A stretch of 43,416 nucleotides of DNA from an uncultured Ruminococcus sp. (lineage in GTDB: Bacteria; Bacillota; Clostridia; UBA1212). Position 1 is the stretch's first letter. The number at the start of each line of letters is the position of its first letter. The notes beneath the pieces are model-generated. The model ran no database searches, was not told the DNA's origin, and saw nothing but the letters and a program-made list of their open reading frames with translations. This document shows positions 18,114 to 26,291 of the stretch, one piece after another. The DNA lies in NCBI GenBank assembly GCA_902792515.1, contig CADAZX010000017.1, positions 1 through 43,416 on the forward strand, written 5' to 3'. Made by a program: the position numbers and the translations under genes.

Positions 18114-18734
18114 TTATTTGCCCGAGAGCTTGTTTTTGATGCAGGACTCGAGCAGCTCCATCGCGACCGTGTTGCGGCCGCCTTCGGGAATGATGAGGTC
18201 GGCGTAACGCTTGCTCGGTTCGACGTACGCCTCGTGCATCGGCTTGACCGTGGAGATGTACTGAGTGATCACGGAGTCGAGGCTGCGGCCGCGCTCGTTC
18301 ACGTCGCGCCTGATGCGCCTTAAAATTCTGACGTCGGCGTCGGTGTCCACGTAGATCTTTATGTCCATGAGGCCGCGGACCTCCGCGAGCGCGAGGACGA
18401 GGATCCCGTCGACGATAAGCACCTTTCCGGGCTCGATACGCCTCGTCTCGGGACTTCTGTCGTGAATCGTGAAGTCGTAAACCGGGCTGTCGACCGGCTG
18501 CCCCGACTTCAGCTTGTTGAGGTGCTCGACCATGAGCGGAATGTCGAACGCGTCAGGATGGTCGTAGTTTATTTTGCAGCGCTCCTCGTAAGACAGGTGG
18601 TGCTGCGCTTTATAGTAGTCGTCGCACCTAAGAATCGTGACTTCTCCTCGGAACTTCCTGCTGATAATTCCGGCGACGGTGCTTTTCCCGCTGCCTGTGC
18701 CTCCCGCGATACCTATTACAAGCGCTTTTTCCAT
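18114..18734 (-). CDS. udk: Uridine kinase
   Basis: This 206-residue P-loop kinase begins MEKALVIGIAGGTGSGKST, with the Walker A GGTGSGKS at 11-18. The uridine kinase markers YDHPDAFD and RRIRRDVNERGR follow. It phosphorylates uridine and cytidine in pyrimidine salvage. The start at 18734 has GGAGGAG ten bases upstream; an upstream in-frame ATG at 18941 would place the promoter at 18774-18802 inside the gene. The family length is about 205-215, which confirms the shorter start. The gene is divergent from the large lipoprotein gene at 18996. Confidence 0.95.
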   Translation of the reverse strand: MEKALVIGIAGGTGSGKSTVAGIISRKFRGEVTILRCDDYYKAQHHLSYEERCKINYDHPDAFDIPLMVEHLNKLKSGQPVDSPVYDFTIHDRSPETRRIEPGKVLIVDGILVLALAEVRGLMDIKIYVDTDADVRILRRIRRDVNERGRSLDSVITQYISTVKPMHEAYVEPSKRYADLIIPEGGRNTVAMELLESCIKNKLSGK

Positions 18735-18773
18735 TTTCGCGTCTCCTCCGGAGTCAAAAGATTTGTTACCTAC

Positions 18774-18802
18774 AATATACGCTTTTCGGCCGGTTTTTGC
18801 AA
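18774..18802 (-). promoter_or_regulatory. Promoter of udk
   Basis: On the minus strand TTGCAA (18797-18802) and TATATT (18774-18779) are spaced by 17 bases. They lie about 40 bases upstream of the udk start. Confidence 0.65.
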
Positions 18803-18888
18803 CGCTTTTTATCGGCGAAAATGAAGCGAAAATGAAGCGGAAACGTGGCTGAAACGGGGCGGAACGGTTCGGGAACGTGTGTTCGGCG

Positions 18889-18917
18889 TTGAAATCATGA
18901 TCGCGCGGTGGTACAAT
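18889..18917 (+). promoter_or_regulatory. Promoter of the 929-aa lipoprotein gene
   Basis: TTGAAA (18889-18894) and TACAAT (18912-18917) are spaced by 17 bases. The -10 box lies about 80 bases before the start at 18996 and excludes the longer in-frame start at 18879. Confidence 0.7.
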
Positions 18918-18995
18918 AAAGGCAGTTCGGATGACTCGCAAACAGTCCGGAAATTCATAGACGGAGAACGGGAGTTTTACTTCCGGAGTTTGAAA

Positions 18996-21785
18996 ATGGA
19001 TAGACGGTTTTCGAAAATGATTTCTAAAGTTTTTAAATATGCCGCGGTGGTTTTCACGGCGGTTGTCTGTCTTTGCGCCGCTTCGTGCGCGTTGACGGAA
19101 GAACAGGAGGGCAAACTTATGAAGCCTGAGATGAACAAAAAGGCGCTTGAACTTTACGTCGGCGAGACCGACACTATAGCGGCGTCTTTCCCGGAAAAAA
19201 CGGAGGGCGACGTCGTGTGGAAGTCGCTCGACCCGGAGACCGTAACGGTTGAAGACGGCGGCGTTTTAAAGGCTGTCAAACCCGGAAAAACGGTCGTTAC
19301 CGCAACAAAGGGCGGAAAAACAGCCAAATGCGACGTGTACGTCGTCGAAAAGGAGTTTTCGTTCGACGACAACGTTCTGATCTCGGTATTCTGGCCGCCG
19401 ACGGCCGAGTACGTTAACGACAAGCAGTATACGCTTCTCGAAAAGGCGGGCATCGACTGGGTCATGGGCGCCGGCGAGGAGACTCTGAGCGCAAAAGAGG
19501 TGCAGCTGAAAATGCTCGGCCTCTGCTACAAGCACGGGATGCGCATGAACGTTTCGACTCCGGGCACGGGCTGGGCGCTGACCGGCAAGACCGACGAGGA
19601 GATCGCGGCGATCGTCGAGGAGTTCAGAAACATTCCCGCGGCGAACGGCTTTTACATTCTCGACGAACCTATCAACCCGAACGTTTTTATCAAGGCGTAC
19701 GCGGCGATGAAGCGCACCGACCCGAACTCGTACATGCACCTCAACTTCCTGCCTTACGGCTGCTACGCGTCGCCGCGAATCTACGAAAGCCAGATGAACG
19801 ACTGGGCGAAGCTCTGCGCCGAAAGCGGCTACCCGCTCGACTACCTGATGTACGACCTCTATCCCTTCGGACTCGAGCCCGGGTCAATGAACAGAGCCGC
19901 CTTCCTGATGAACCTCGAGTGCGCGAGAAAAGCCGGCCTCAGGAACGGCGTCAAGACCGCGAACTACATCCAGTCGGTCGAGCAGTGCGTCGCCTTCAGG
20001 TCGCCGAACCGCTCCGAGACGCTCTACGAGATAAACATGTCGCTCGCTTTCGGAATCAAGCAGATCTCGTATTTTACGTGGTTCACGCCTCACGACAGGA
20101 GCGAGCCGTTCGCGAACGGAATCATGACTAAGGACGGCATTCCGACCGAAAAGTACAAGTTCATCCGCGAGCTGAACGCGTACGTGCACACGATAGGGAA
20201 GACGCTTATAAAGTGCGACGCGATCGAGGTCTACGCCGGAACGGACGGCTTCGGCGCGATACAGACTGTTCCGTCAGACTTTTTCGTCACTCTTGATGGC
20301 GACCGCGACGTCACAGTCTCGGTGATGAGAGACCGCGAAACGGGCCGCAACTACGTGATGGTCGTGAACAACGATTTCGCGAACCCGAAGGAGACAAAGC
20401 TCGTTTTCGACGGTAAGATCACCGGGAATTTCGGGTATGTCGACGGAAAAGACGGCTCGCTGAAAAGCTTCAAGGTCGGAAAGGACCGTTCGGCAAACGT
20501 TTCGCTCGAAGCCGGCGGCGCGCTTATTATCGCGATGCCGGAGGGCTTTGACAGGCTTAAGGACTTTGAATGGAATCCCGCGGCCGGTGAAAATTTCGCG
20601 CGCCACGCGGAGATCTCGTGCTCGACTTCCGAAGGTGCCGGCGGCTGGTACATGGACAACCTGAACGACGGCGGAAGGTACTCCACCGAGGCGTCTCAGG
20701 GCTGGCGCTCCGCCGGAAACGGCGACCAGAGGATCACGGTCACGTTTGACAAAAAAGTCGCGTGCAACAGGATCGACTTCTACCCGGCCGGCGGCATAAT
20801 GGACTACGGCGCCGACGCTCCCGAAAACTACAGGCTCAGTGTGTCCGCCGACGGTTCGTCATGGACCGATATCGACTTTGAGCTGCTCAGGGCCGACAGG
20901 CCGGACAGGGTGAGGACGGCCCTTTTCGAACGCGTCGAGGCGCGCTATATAAGGATATTCATCGAAGGCATTTCGGGGCAGCACGTGAGTCTCGCCGAGA
21001 TCGAGATTTTCGACGACGACGGCAGCGTTCCCGAGCCTGTTTCGCTCGGAGACGTAAAAGAGGAGCGCGGGCTTGTAGCGGTCTCGTATAAGCCCGGTGA
21101 CGATCTCGCGTCGCAAAAGCCCGTGACGGTTTCTTCGTATCCTGCGGGAACCGCCTACAAAGACTGGGGCTGGTGGCCGGCGTTCCTGACAGACGGAGAC
21201 AAATCCAAAGGCTGGACCTCCGACGTGGGCCTTCACAGGACTCCCGAAGGAGAGGAATACGCCGTTATCGATATGAGGGACGTTTTCGCTCTGGACAAGG
21301 CAGTTTTGACGCCGCTCGGGGCGTGGCCGGAGGACTTTGAGATTGCGGTCTCCAAGGATATGAAAAACTGGACACGCGTCTGTTCGTTCGAGGGGTGCGC
21401 GGTGCCGGAAGGCGCGTTTACGGCAGAACTCGGCGGCGCGGAAGGGCGCTACGTGATGATAAGGGGCACGAAGCTTAGAACAGGCGGCAACGCGAACGAC
21501 GGCTATCTGATGCAGCTCGGCGAGGTCGAGCTCTACGGTACGCCGGCGGTCGATTTCGAAGAGGCGAAAACGCTGATGGCGAAATACCTCGAGGCGGGCG
21601 GCAGCGAAAAGTCTTCCACTTATACGGTCGTTTATTCCGAGGTGTGCGGCGAAGGCCGCCTGTACAGAGCGAACGGTATGCTCACGCAGTCGCGGCTGGA
21701 CACGCTGATGAGGAAGATGCTTAAAGAGGCGGGCCTCGATTTTGAGACATCATTGGCCGAGGAGCCGGTGGCGCAAGAAAACTGA
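18996..21785 (+). CDS. Large surface lipoprotein: Ig-like, GH-like barrel and two discoidin domains
   Basis: This 929-residue protein has a lipoprotein signal ending AASC (Cys31), which places it on the cell surface. Residues about 45-120 look like a bacterial Ig-like (BIG2) domain (KALELYVGETD, WKSLDPETVTV, AVKPGKTVVTATKGG). Residues about 130-430 look like a glycoside-hydrolase-type barrel with YILDEP (Asp223-Glu224-Pro). Two F5/8-type C (discoidin) carbohydrate-binding domains sit at about 531-680 and 700-845, each with NDGGRYST- or TDGDKSKGW-type loops. A helical tail ends the protein. The start at 18996 has GGAG 7 bases upstream. The barrel resembles clan GH-A-like proteins but I cannot assign a family. 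Likely role: binding and attacking an extracellular glycan (inferred). Confidence 0.8.
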   Translation: MDRRFSKMISKVFKYAAVVFTAVVCLCAASCALTEEQEGKLMKPEMNKKALELYVGETDTIAASFPEKTEGDVVWKSLDPETVTVEDGGVLKAVKPGKTVVTATKGGKTAKCDVYVVEKEFSFDDNVLISVFWPPTAEYVNDKQYTLLEKAGIDWVMGAGEETLSAKEVQLKMLGLCYKHGMRMNVSTPGTGWALTGKTDEEIAAIVEEFRNIPAANGFYILDEPINPNVFIKAYAAMKRTDPNSYMHLNFLPYGCYASPRIYESQMNDWAKLCAESGYPLDYLMYDLYPFGLEPGSMNRAAFLMNLECARKAGLRNGVKTANYIQSVEQCVAFRSPNRSETLYEINMSLAFGIKQISYFTWFTPHDRSEPFANGIMTKDGIPTEKYKFIRELNAYVHTIGKTLIKCDAIEVYAGTDGFGAIQTVPSDFFVTLDGDRDVTVSVMRDRETGRNYVMVVNNDFANPKETKLVFDGKITGNFGYVDGKDGSLKSFKVGKDRSANVSLEAGGALIIAMPEGFDRLKDFEWNPAAGENFARHAEISCSTSEGAGGWYMDNLNDGGRYSTEASQGWRSAGNGDQRITVTFDKKVACNRIDFYPAGGIMDYGADAPENYRLSVSADGSSWTDIDFELLRADRPDRVRTALFERVEARYIRIFIEGISGQHVSLAEIEIFDDDGSVPEPVSLGDVKEERGLVAVSYKPGDDLASQKPVTVSSYPAGTAYKDWGWWPAFLTDGDKSKGWTSDVGLHRTPEGEEYAVIDMRDVFALDKAVLTPLGAWPEDFEIAVSKDMKNWTRVCSFEGCAVPEGAFTAELGGAEGRYVMIRGTKLRTGGNANDGYLMQLGEVELYGTPAVDFEEAKTLMAKYLEAGGSEKSSTYTVVYSEVCGEGRLYRANGMLTQSRLDTLMRKMLKEAGLDFETSLAEEPVAQEN

Positions 21786-21815
21786 AATTTCGTAGATTTA
21801 TATATAATGAAGGCG

Positions 21816-21845
21816 GCCCGCTCTCCGTTACGTCAGGGAGCGGGC
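21816..21845. terminator. Hairpin between convergent lipoprotein and SGNH genes
   Basis: An 8-bp stem (GCCCGCTC with GAGCGGGC) has a 14-base loop and lies in the 88-base convergent gap. The flanks are AT-rich but lack a long T-run on either strand, so termination strength is uncertain. Confidence 0.5.
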
Positions 21846-21873
21846 AGCCGCTTTAATATCCGGGAAATAAAGC

Positions 21874-22683
21874 TTATTCGCAGTATTTGTACGGGGTGCC
21901 GATGAAGCCGGCCTGGTTGAATTTTTCCATGTTGTGGCGGACGATGTAGTCGATGTAGGAGCCGATCATTTTCGCCGTGAGGTAGTAGCCGGCGGAGTTC
22001 AGGTGGCCGCCCGTGTAGAAAAGCTTGTGGAATTCCTCGTCGTAGACAGGGCCGTACTCGTGGAGGTCGATGACGTACGTGTTGGAGAACTTTTCCGCGA
22101 GGGCGTGCATAAGGTCGTGCTGGCCCTTGTGGCGTTTTGCGATATTGGGATCGCTGTTGTACCAGGGGGTGTTTTCGTCGGGCATCGTCACAAGGAAGAA
22201 TACCGCGTCGTGCTGGATCTCCTTGTAGTGCTGGATGATCTTCGCGAAAAAGCCTGCGAAGGTGGGTTTGTTGAAGTGCCAGTCTTCGTCGCAGATGTCA
22301 TCGACGCTGCCGATCTCCTGGTTGAGGCCGTCGAGGTCGTTGCAGCCCAGAGCGATAATATAAGCCTGAGCGGCCTTGGATTTATCCCAGTAGCCCATCG
22401 CGTCGGCGAAGGAGTTGCAGTACTCGGAAGCAGTCATGCCGCCGCGGGTGAAGTTGTAAACGGTGATTCCGGCCATTCTCGCGAGGTACTGGCCCCAGGA
22501 GATGTCGAAATAGTCGTGGTACGTGCGCGGGCATCCGGGTTCGATCGCCTCGAGTTCGCCTGAGGAGAGAGAGTCGCCTACGACAGCGACTGTTCTGAAA
22601 ATAGAGGTAAATCCGCCGTCGTCCTTTATGACGTCGAGCGGCTTCTCGGAGGGATCTCTGTTAAAAAGCTTTTTGATATCCAT
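21874..22683 (-). CDS. SGNH/GDSL-family hydrolase
   Basis: This 269-residue protein has the block I motif VVGDSLSSG with nucleophile Ser38, block III GCNDLDG (Asn115) and a C-terminal GGHLNSAGY with His227. The Asp that usually precedes the catalytic His by three residues is Thr224 (TGGH in place of DxxH). Either another acid assists or the enzyme works as a Ser-His dyad. SGNH enzymes are esterases, often de-acetylating carbohydrates. There is no signal peptide, so it is probably cytosolic. The start has AAGGAG 9 bases upstream. It is divergent from the sugar isomerase-like gene. The substrate is unknown. Confidence 0.82.
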   Translation of the reverse strand: MDIKKLFNRDPSEKPLDVIKDDGGFTSIFRTVAVVGDSLSSGELEAIEPGCPRTYHDYFDISWGQYLARMAGITVYNFTRGGMTASEYCNSFADAMGYWDKSKAAQAYIIALGCNDLDGLNQEIGSVDDICDEDWHFNKPTFAGFFAKIIQHYKEIQHDAVFFLVTMPDENTPWYNSDPNIAKRHKGQHDLMHALAEKFSNTYVIDLHEYGPVYDEEFHKLFYTGGHLNSAGYYLTAKMIGSYIDYIVRHNMEKFNQAGFIGTPYKYCE

Positions 22684-22719
22684 TGACGAATTCTCCTTTG
22701 AGAGTTTTTGTTATTTCAA

Positions 22720-22748
22720 ATTATACTCTTTTCGGCAGAAACGGGCAA
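22720..22748 (-). promoter_or_regulatory. Promoter of the SGNH hydrolase gene
   Basis: On the minus strand TTGCCC (22743-22748) and a perfect TATAAT (22720-22725) are spaced by 17 bases, about 36 bases before the start codon. Confidence 0.65.
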
Positions 22749-22802
22749 GTGTTTAGACGCGCAAAAGACACACAAAAAGCGTTTTTCGAAAACGTTTTGC
22801 GG

Positions 22803-22831
22803 TTGATTTGGCCGCCTGAGTGTCGTATAAT
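22803..22831 (+). promoter_or_regulatory. Promoter of the sugar phosphate isomerase-like gene
   Basis: TTGATT (22803-22808) and a perfect TATAAT (22826-22831) are spaced by 17 bases, about 35 bases before the start. It is back to back with the SGNH promoter, about 55 bases away. Confidence 0.7.
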
Positions 22832-22865
22832 ATAGCCACAATATTACAAGGGAGGTAACTCTTTT

Positions 22866-23591
22866 ATGGATTACGGACTTCAGCTTTTCAGCGTCAGAGA
22901 TTTTACAGCGAACGACCTCGAGGGAACGCTCGCGAAGGTTGCGGAAATGGGATATAAAACTGTCGAGTTCGCCGGCTATTTCGGCCACTCCGGCGCGGAC
23001 ATCAGGCGCATGCTCGACGAAAACGGCCTCAAGGCCATCGGAACGCACTCCGGCGCGGACGGCTTGAGACCGGAAAACATTCAGGAGAGCATCGCGTTCC
23101 ACAGGGAGATCGGGTGCGAAAACTACGTCATTCCCGGCCACGACCTTTCCACCGCGGCAAAGATCGACGAGTTTGTCGAGATCGTCAACCGCGCGCAGCC
23201 CGTTCTCGAGGCGGCGGGAATGAAGCTTCACTACCACAACCACTCGCACGAGTTCTTCCCGAACAACGACGGTCTCATCATCCACACCGAGCTCGAAAAG
23301 CGGACGGACATGATGTTCGAGATCGACACGTACTGGGCTTTCAACGCGGGACTCGACCCGGTGGAGACGCTTGAGAGGCTTAAGAACAGAATCTCGCTCA
23401 TCCATCTCAAGGACGGCTTCAAGGGCGGAATCGGAAAGTCGCTCGGGCAGGGCGAAGCGCCTGTGAAAGCTGTTCTCGCGAAGGCCGTCGAGCTCGGTCT
23501 CGGTATCATCGTCGAGAGCGAAGGCCTCGATCCGGACGGCATTTCCGAGTCGCGCAGATGCATCGAGTTTCTTAAAGAGCAGAATATTTAA
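22866..23591 (+). CDS. Sugar phosphate isomerase/epimerase (xylose isomerase-like TIM barrel)
   Basis: This 241-residue protein of the AP endonuclease 2/xylose isomerase-like superfamily begins MDYGLQLFSVRDFTANDLEG. It shows the usual metal and substrate positions: GYKTVEFAGYFGHS, a THSGAD segment, LHYHNHSHEF, FEIDTYW, HLKDG and a late Glu in IIVESEG. Such proteins isomerise or epimerise sugars or inositols with a divalent metal in the cytosol. The start has GGGAGG 9 bases upstream. It is a single-gene unit ending at the hairpin at 23635-23668. The specific sugar cannot be told; it may work with the neighbouring GH and SGNH genes on glycan breakdown products. Confidence 0.87.
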   Translation: MDYGLQLFSVRDFTANDLEGTLAKVAEMGYKTVEFAGYFGHSGADIRRMLDENGLKAIGTHSGADGLRPENIQESIAFHREIGCENYVIPGHDLSTAAKIDEFVEIVNRAQPVLEAAGMKLHYHNHSHEFFPNNDGLIIHTELEKRTDMMFEIDTYWAFNAGLDPVETLERLKNRISLIHLKDGFKGGIGKSLGQGEAPVKAVLAKAVELGLGIIVESEGLDPDGISESRRCIEFLKEQNI

Positions 23592-23634
23592 ACCTCAGTC
23601 ACAGTTTTGTGATTTGCCTTGTTATAGGGAAAAA

Positions 23635-23668
23635 GCGAAGCCGCACCGGTCGCCCGGTGCGGCTTCGC
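23635..23668 (-). terminator. 15-bp terminator hairpin between convergent genes
   Basis: A perfect 15-bp stem (635-649 with 654-668, starting GCGAAGCCGCACCGG) has a 4-base loop. It is followed on the minus strand by CTTTTTCCC, so it terminates the CotH-kinase gene. It may also block plus-strand transcription. Confidence 0.85.
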
Positions 23669-23697
23669 GCAATTGTACAAATAGTAATTAAGTGGAA

Positions 23698-26025
23698 TCA
23701 GCTGACGTTTTCGAAGCCGTACTGTGAGACGAGCTGCGAGGCTGAGAGCCCGAAAAAGCTCATCAGGTCGTTTACGTACGCGGTGTCGCGGCGGCCGTTC
23801 CTAAAGTAGTCCTTCAGCTCCTCCAGATTTTCGTACCACTTGCCCTGGCGGATTCCCCAGCGCACCCTGTCGCGTTCGATCTCAGGCCTTATCATATCGG
23901 CGATATGGTCGATCTCGGCCAGAATATGCGTCTCGTTGAGAACTGTTTTGCGCAGCTCGCCGATGCGGCGGAGCAGCTTTTCGCGGAACGTCGCGTTCAG
24001 CATGAGGCGCTGGAAGAAGCTGTCCTCGGTGTGTTCGACGATCCACGTGAACGAGCCCTCGGTAGCGAAATGCGGGTCGAGGCTCCAGTCGAGATCGTAG
24101 AACATGTAGTGCCACTTGTTGTCGCCCGCGGCCGAGCGGAACATTCTTATATTGCTGATGTCGTGGTCGGAGAAGTACGAGCGGCAAACGTACCAGTCGA
24201 TGACGTTGTCGATGTCGATGCGCGAGCAAGCGTACTCGTAGTTTTCGGCGACAGTCATGTCGTGCGAATTGCAGAAGCGTCTGACGTCGTAAAAGTCTGT
24301 CATCGAGCCGGCGTCAAGTTCGCCGAGGCTCTTGATAACGTCGACCGTTGAGGAATCCCAGCCTGTGTGGTCCTCGACGTAGTCCTCGTCGAGACGCTCG
24401 CGGAGGTAGTAAATACCCCAGTACTCGCCGTCGATGTAGAGCGTGACCGGTCTGTACGCCTGTACGAAAAGGGTGGTCGTGCCGTCGACAAGCGAAGTCG
24501 TGAGCTCGTCGCGCATTATCGTTCTCGTGAAGTCCTCGCTGCCGCTCTTCAAAAGGAGCGAATCGAACTCGTAGATCTCCCTGTTTTCGAAAACCTTGTA
24601 GCGGAGCTTGCTGACGCCGTAAACGGATTTAAACCTGAGGCGGAAATTCTGCTTCGCTCCGTAGCGGCTGTCGTTTCCGTGGAGCTTGAATCCGCAGGGA
24701 ACGGAGAATTTTACCTCGCCGTTTTCGACGAGCGTAAGGAGAATCGGCGCCTCGGTGCCTTTGTAGGGCTGGTGCTGATCGCTGAAAACGCCTCCAGGAG
24801 CGGAGAGTGAATCAAGGTCGGCCGCAATGTTCACGACAGGGAGCGTTGTGGCGGTTTTGTCCACAATATAGGTAAAATATGACTCCGGACTCTGCTCGCC
24901 GCCGCTCACGCAGATAGTGCGGAAGGAGGTCGGCTTCGTGACGGTAATCGAACCGTTCGCGACTTTAGAGGAGGTCGTCGGGGCGGTGCCGTCGGTAGTA
25001 TAGTAGACCGTTCCGGGTCCCGAGAGCGTAATTGTAACAGGGTCTTGGTAGCATCCGCTCGCGACGTTGGAAACAGGCGGCGAAAGAAGTGACGTGCGTC
25101 CCGCGGCGTTCGGCCCCTCGGGTGTCGCGACTACCGAATAGATCCAGGAGGAACCGTACCTCGCGTAGGACGTGTTCCGGATCAGAAGCGGAACGTCGAT
25201 GCTGTCCTGAAGCTCGCCGTTTTTGTAGAGGTAGACGGATTCGCCGTCGGAGGAGAGCTTGAAGGAAGCGCGGTTGGCGGTGCCTTCGCCCGTGCAGAAA
25301 ATGAGATAGTAGCCGCCGGGAGCGAGCGTCCTGTCGGGAAGCCTGAACTTGTCGGGCTTCTTCATCCTGTCGGTGAGTGTGTAGTCGGAAAGACGCACGG
25401 TATCGCTGCCTGCGTTGTAGATCTCGACCCAGTCGTAATACTCGCCGCTCTGTGGCGCGAACTGGGTGTTTGACGTCATGATTTCGGAAATGATGAGGCC
25501 GGCGCTGCCGTTTGACGGATTCTTACGCTCCATGGCGAGAAGCTCGGCGTTGGTGACTCCGGAGCTTCCGGTAGGAGCTGCCGTTGTGGGCGTGGGGGTG
25601 GGAGTCGGTGTAGGCTTCGGCGTGGGCGTCGGCGTAGGAGAAGGAGTAGGAGTAGGCGAAGGCGTTGCGGTAACAACGGGAGCCTGCGTGGGAGCTTCCG
25701 TGGCGGGAACGTACTGCGTAGGAACTTCCGTGACGGGAACGTACTGCGTAGGAGCTTCGGTGTTTGACTGCTCATACGGAGTGGCTGTCGCGGGAAGAGC
25801 GGTGTTCCCGTTGCCCGTGACTTCCGGCGCGTCGGTGGCGCTTCCGCTTTCCGTTTCTTCCGCCGGCTCAGTCGCCGCCATTACGTCCTGCGTGGGGTCA
25901 GGTTCGACTCTCGACCTGTCGATCCCCGATTTGACCATAATGACGACCAAAAGAATAATCGCGGCCGCAATAAGAAAAACGATCGCTGTCTTTAAAATAT
26001 TTGGCTGCTTGCGAGAATTACCCAT
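23698..26025 (-). CDS. Membrane-anchored CotH-kinase protein with LTD and chitobiase-like domains
   Basis: This 775-residue protein has a single N-terminal membrane anchor (about 12-32). A long extracellular linker follows (38-152), rich in Thr, Pro, Glu and Ala, with TEAPTQYVP repeats and a pure Thr-Pro tract. A lamin-tail domain lies at about 174-300 (GLIISEIMTSN, YYDWVEIYN, GGYYLIFCTGE). A chitobiase C-terminal-like domain lies at about 315-390 (GPGTVYYTTDGTAPT). A CotH-type kinase domain lies at about 395-750, with GFKLHGNDSR, an LLLKSGSED segment, YIDGEYWGIYYLRER and WHYMFYDLDWSLD. CotH of Bacillus phosphorylates spore-coat proteins; extracellular relatives are common in Clostridia with unknown targets. 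No other spore-coat gene is nearby. Start and promoter are plausible. Confidence 0.88.
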   Translation of the reverse strand: MGNSRKQPNILKTAIVFLIAAAIILLVVIMVKSGIDRSRVEPDPTQDVMAATEPAEETESGSATDAPEVTGNGNTALPATATPYEQSNTEAPTQYVPVTEVPTQYVPATEAPTQAPVVTATPSPTPTPSPTPTPTPKPTPTPTPTPTTAAPTGSSGVTNAELLAMERKNPSNGSAGLIISEIMTSNTQFAPQSGEYYDWVEIYNAGSDTVRLSDYTLTDRMKKPDKFRLPDRTLAPGGYYLIFCTGEGTANRASFKLSSDGESVYLYKNGELQDSIDVPLLIRNTSYARYGSSWIYSVVATPEGPNAAGRTSLLSPPVSNVASGCYQDPVTITLSGPGTVYYTTDGTAPTTSSKVANGSITVTKPTSFRTICVSGGEQSPESYFTYIVDKTATTLPVVNIAADLDSLSAPGGVFSDQHQPYKGTEAPILLTLVENGEVKFSVPCGFKLHGNDSRYGAKQNFRLRFKSVYGVSKLRYKVFENREIYEFDSLLLKSGSEDFTRTIMRDELTTSLVDGTTTLFVQAYRPVTLYIDGEYWGIYYLRERLDEDYVEDHTGWDSSTVDVIKSLGELDAGSMTDFYDVRRFCNSHDMTVAENYEYACSRIDIDNVIDWYVCRSYFSDHDISNIRMFRSAAGDNKWHYMFYDLDWSLDPHFATEGSFTWIVEHTEDSFFQRLMLNATFREKLLRRIGELRKTVLNETHILAEIDHIADMIRPEIERDRVRWGIRQGKWYENLEELKDYFRNGRRDTAYVNDLMSFFGLSASQLVSQYGFENVS
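25585..25775 (-). repeat. Repeats encoding the Thr-Pro linker of the CotH-like protein
   Basis: Read on the minus strand, this stretch encodes TEAPTQYVPVTEVPTQYVP-type units, about 33 bases each. A 6-base periodic (Thr-Pro)n tract then follows, so both lie in the extracellular linker. The repeats are in-frame and would tolerate expansion or loss. An open frame on the plus strand here is a by-product of the periodic sequence. Confidence 0.8.
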
Positions 26026-26060
26026 AAGCTTTTTTCTCCGGTGTGTTTTATAACGCGCTC

Positions 26061-26089
26061 ATTATAGCAGAAACGCGCCGAGTTTTCCA
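26061..26089 (-). promoter_or_regulatory. Probable promoter of the CotH-like gene
   Basis: On the minus strand a perfect TATAAT (26061-26066) has TGGAAA (26084-26089) 17 bases upstream. The -35 match is partial (four of six). Confidence 0.5.
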
Positions 26090-26212
26090 CTGTTTTATAA
26101 ATTTTTAAACACGCACGCAAGAAACGCGAAAACACGCGGAATGAGACCTGAAGATGAATAAGCCGCACGCGAAAAAGCATGATCCGGGAGTAGAACCCGG
26201 GCGACGTTCGTC

Positions 26213-26241
26213 TTGACAAAACCGGCCGCAAAGATTATCAT
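26213..26241 (+). promoter_or_regulatory. Promoter of the GH99-like lipoprotein gene
   Basis: A perfect TTGACA (26213-26218) and TATCAT (26236-26241) are spaced by 17 bases, about 50 bases before the start codon. Confidence 0.7.
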
Positions 26242-26291
26242 TAAAAAGCTTAAAGCAATCCACAAAAGAATTTGAAAGGAATGAACAGACT

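Noticed and set aside
25466..26053. A Gly/Val-repeat plus-strand frame opposite the CotH linker
   Set aside because: It is the reverse reading of the Thr-Pro coding repeat and has no independent start signals.
26281..26291. ATG at 26281 as the start of the GH99-like lipoprotein
   Set aside because: Out of frame with the protein; translation from it would end after a short stretch. It may only interfere with the TTG start.
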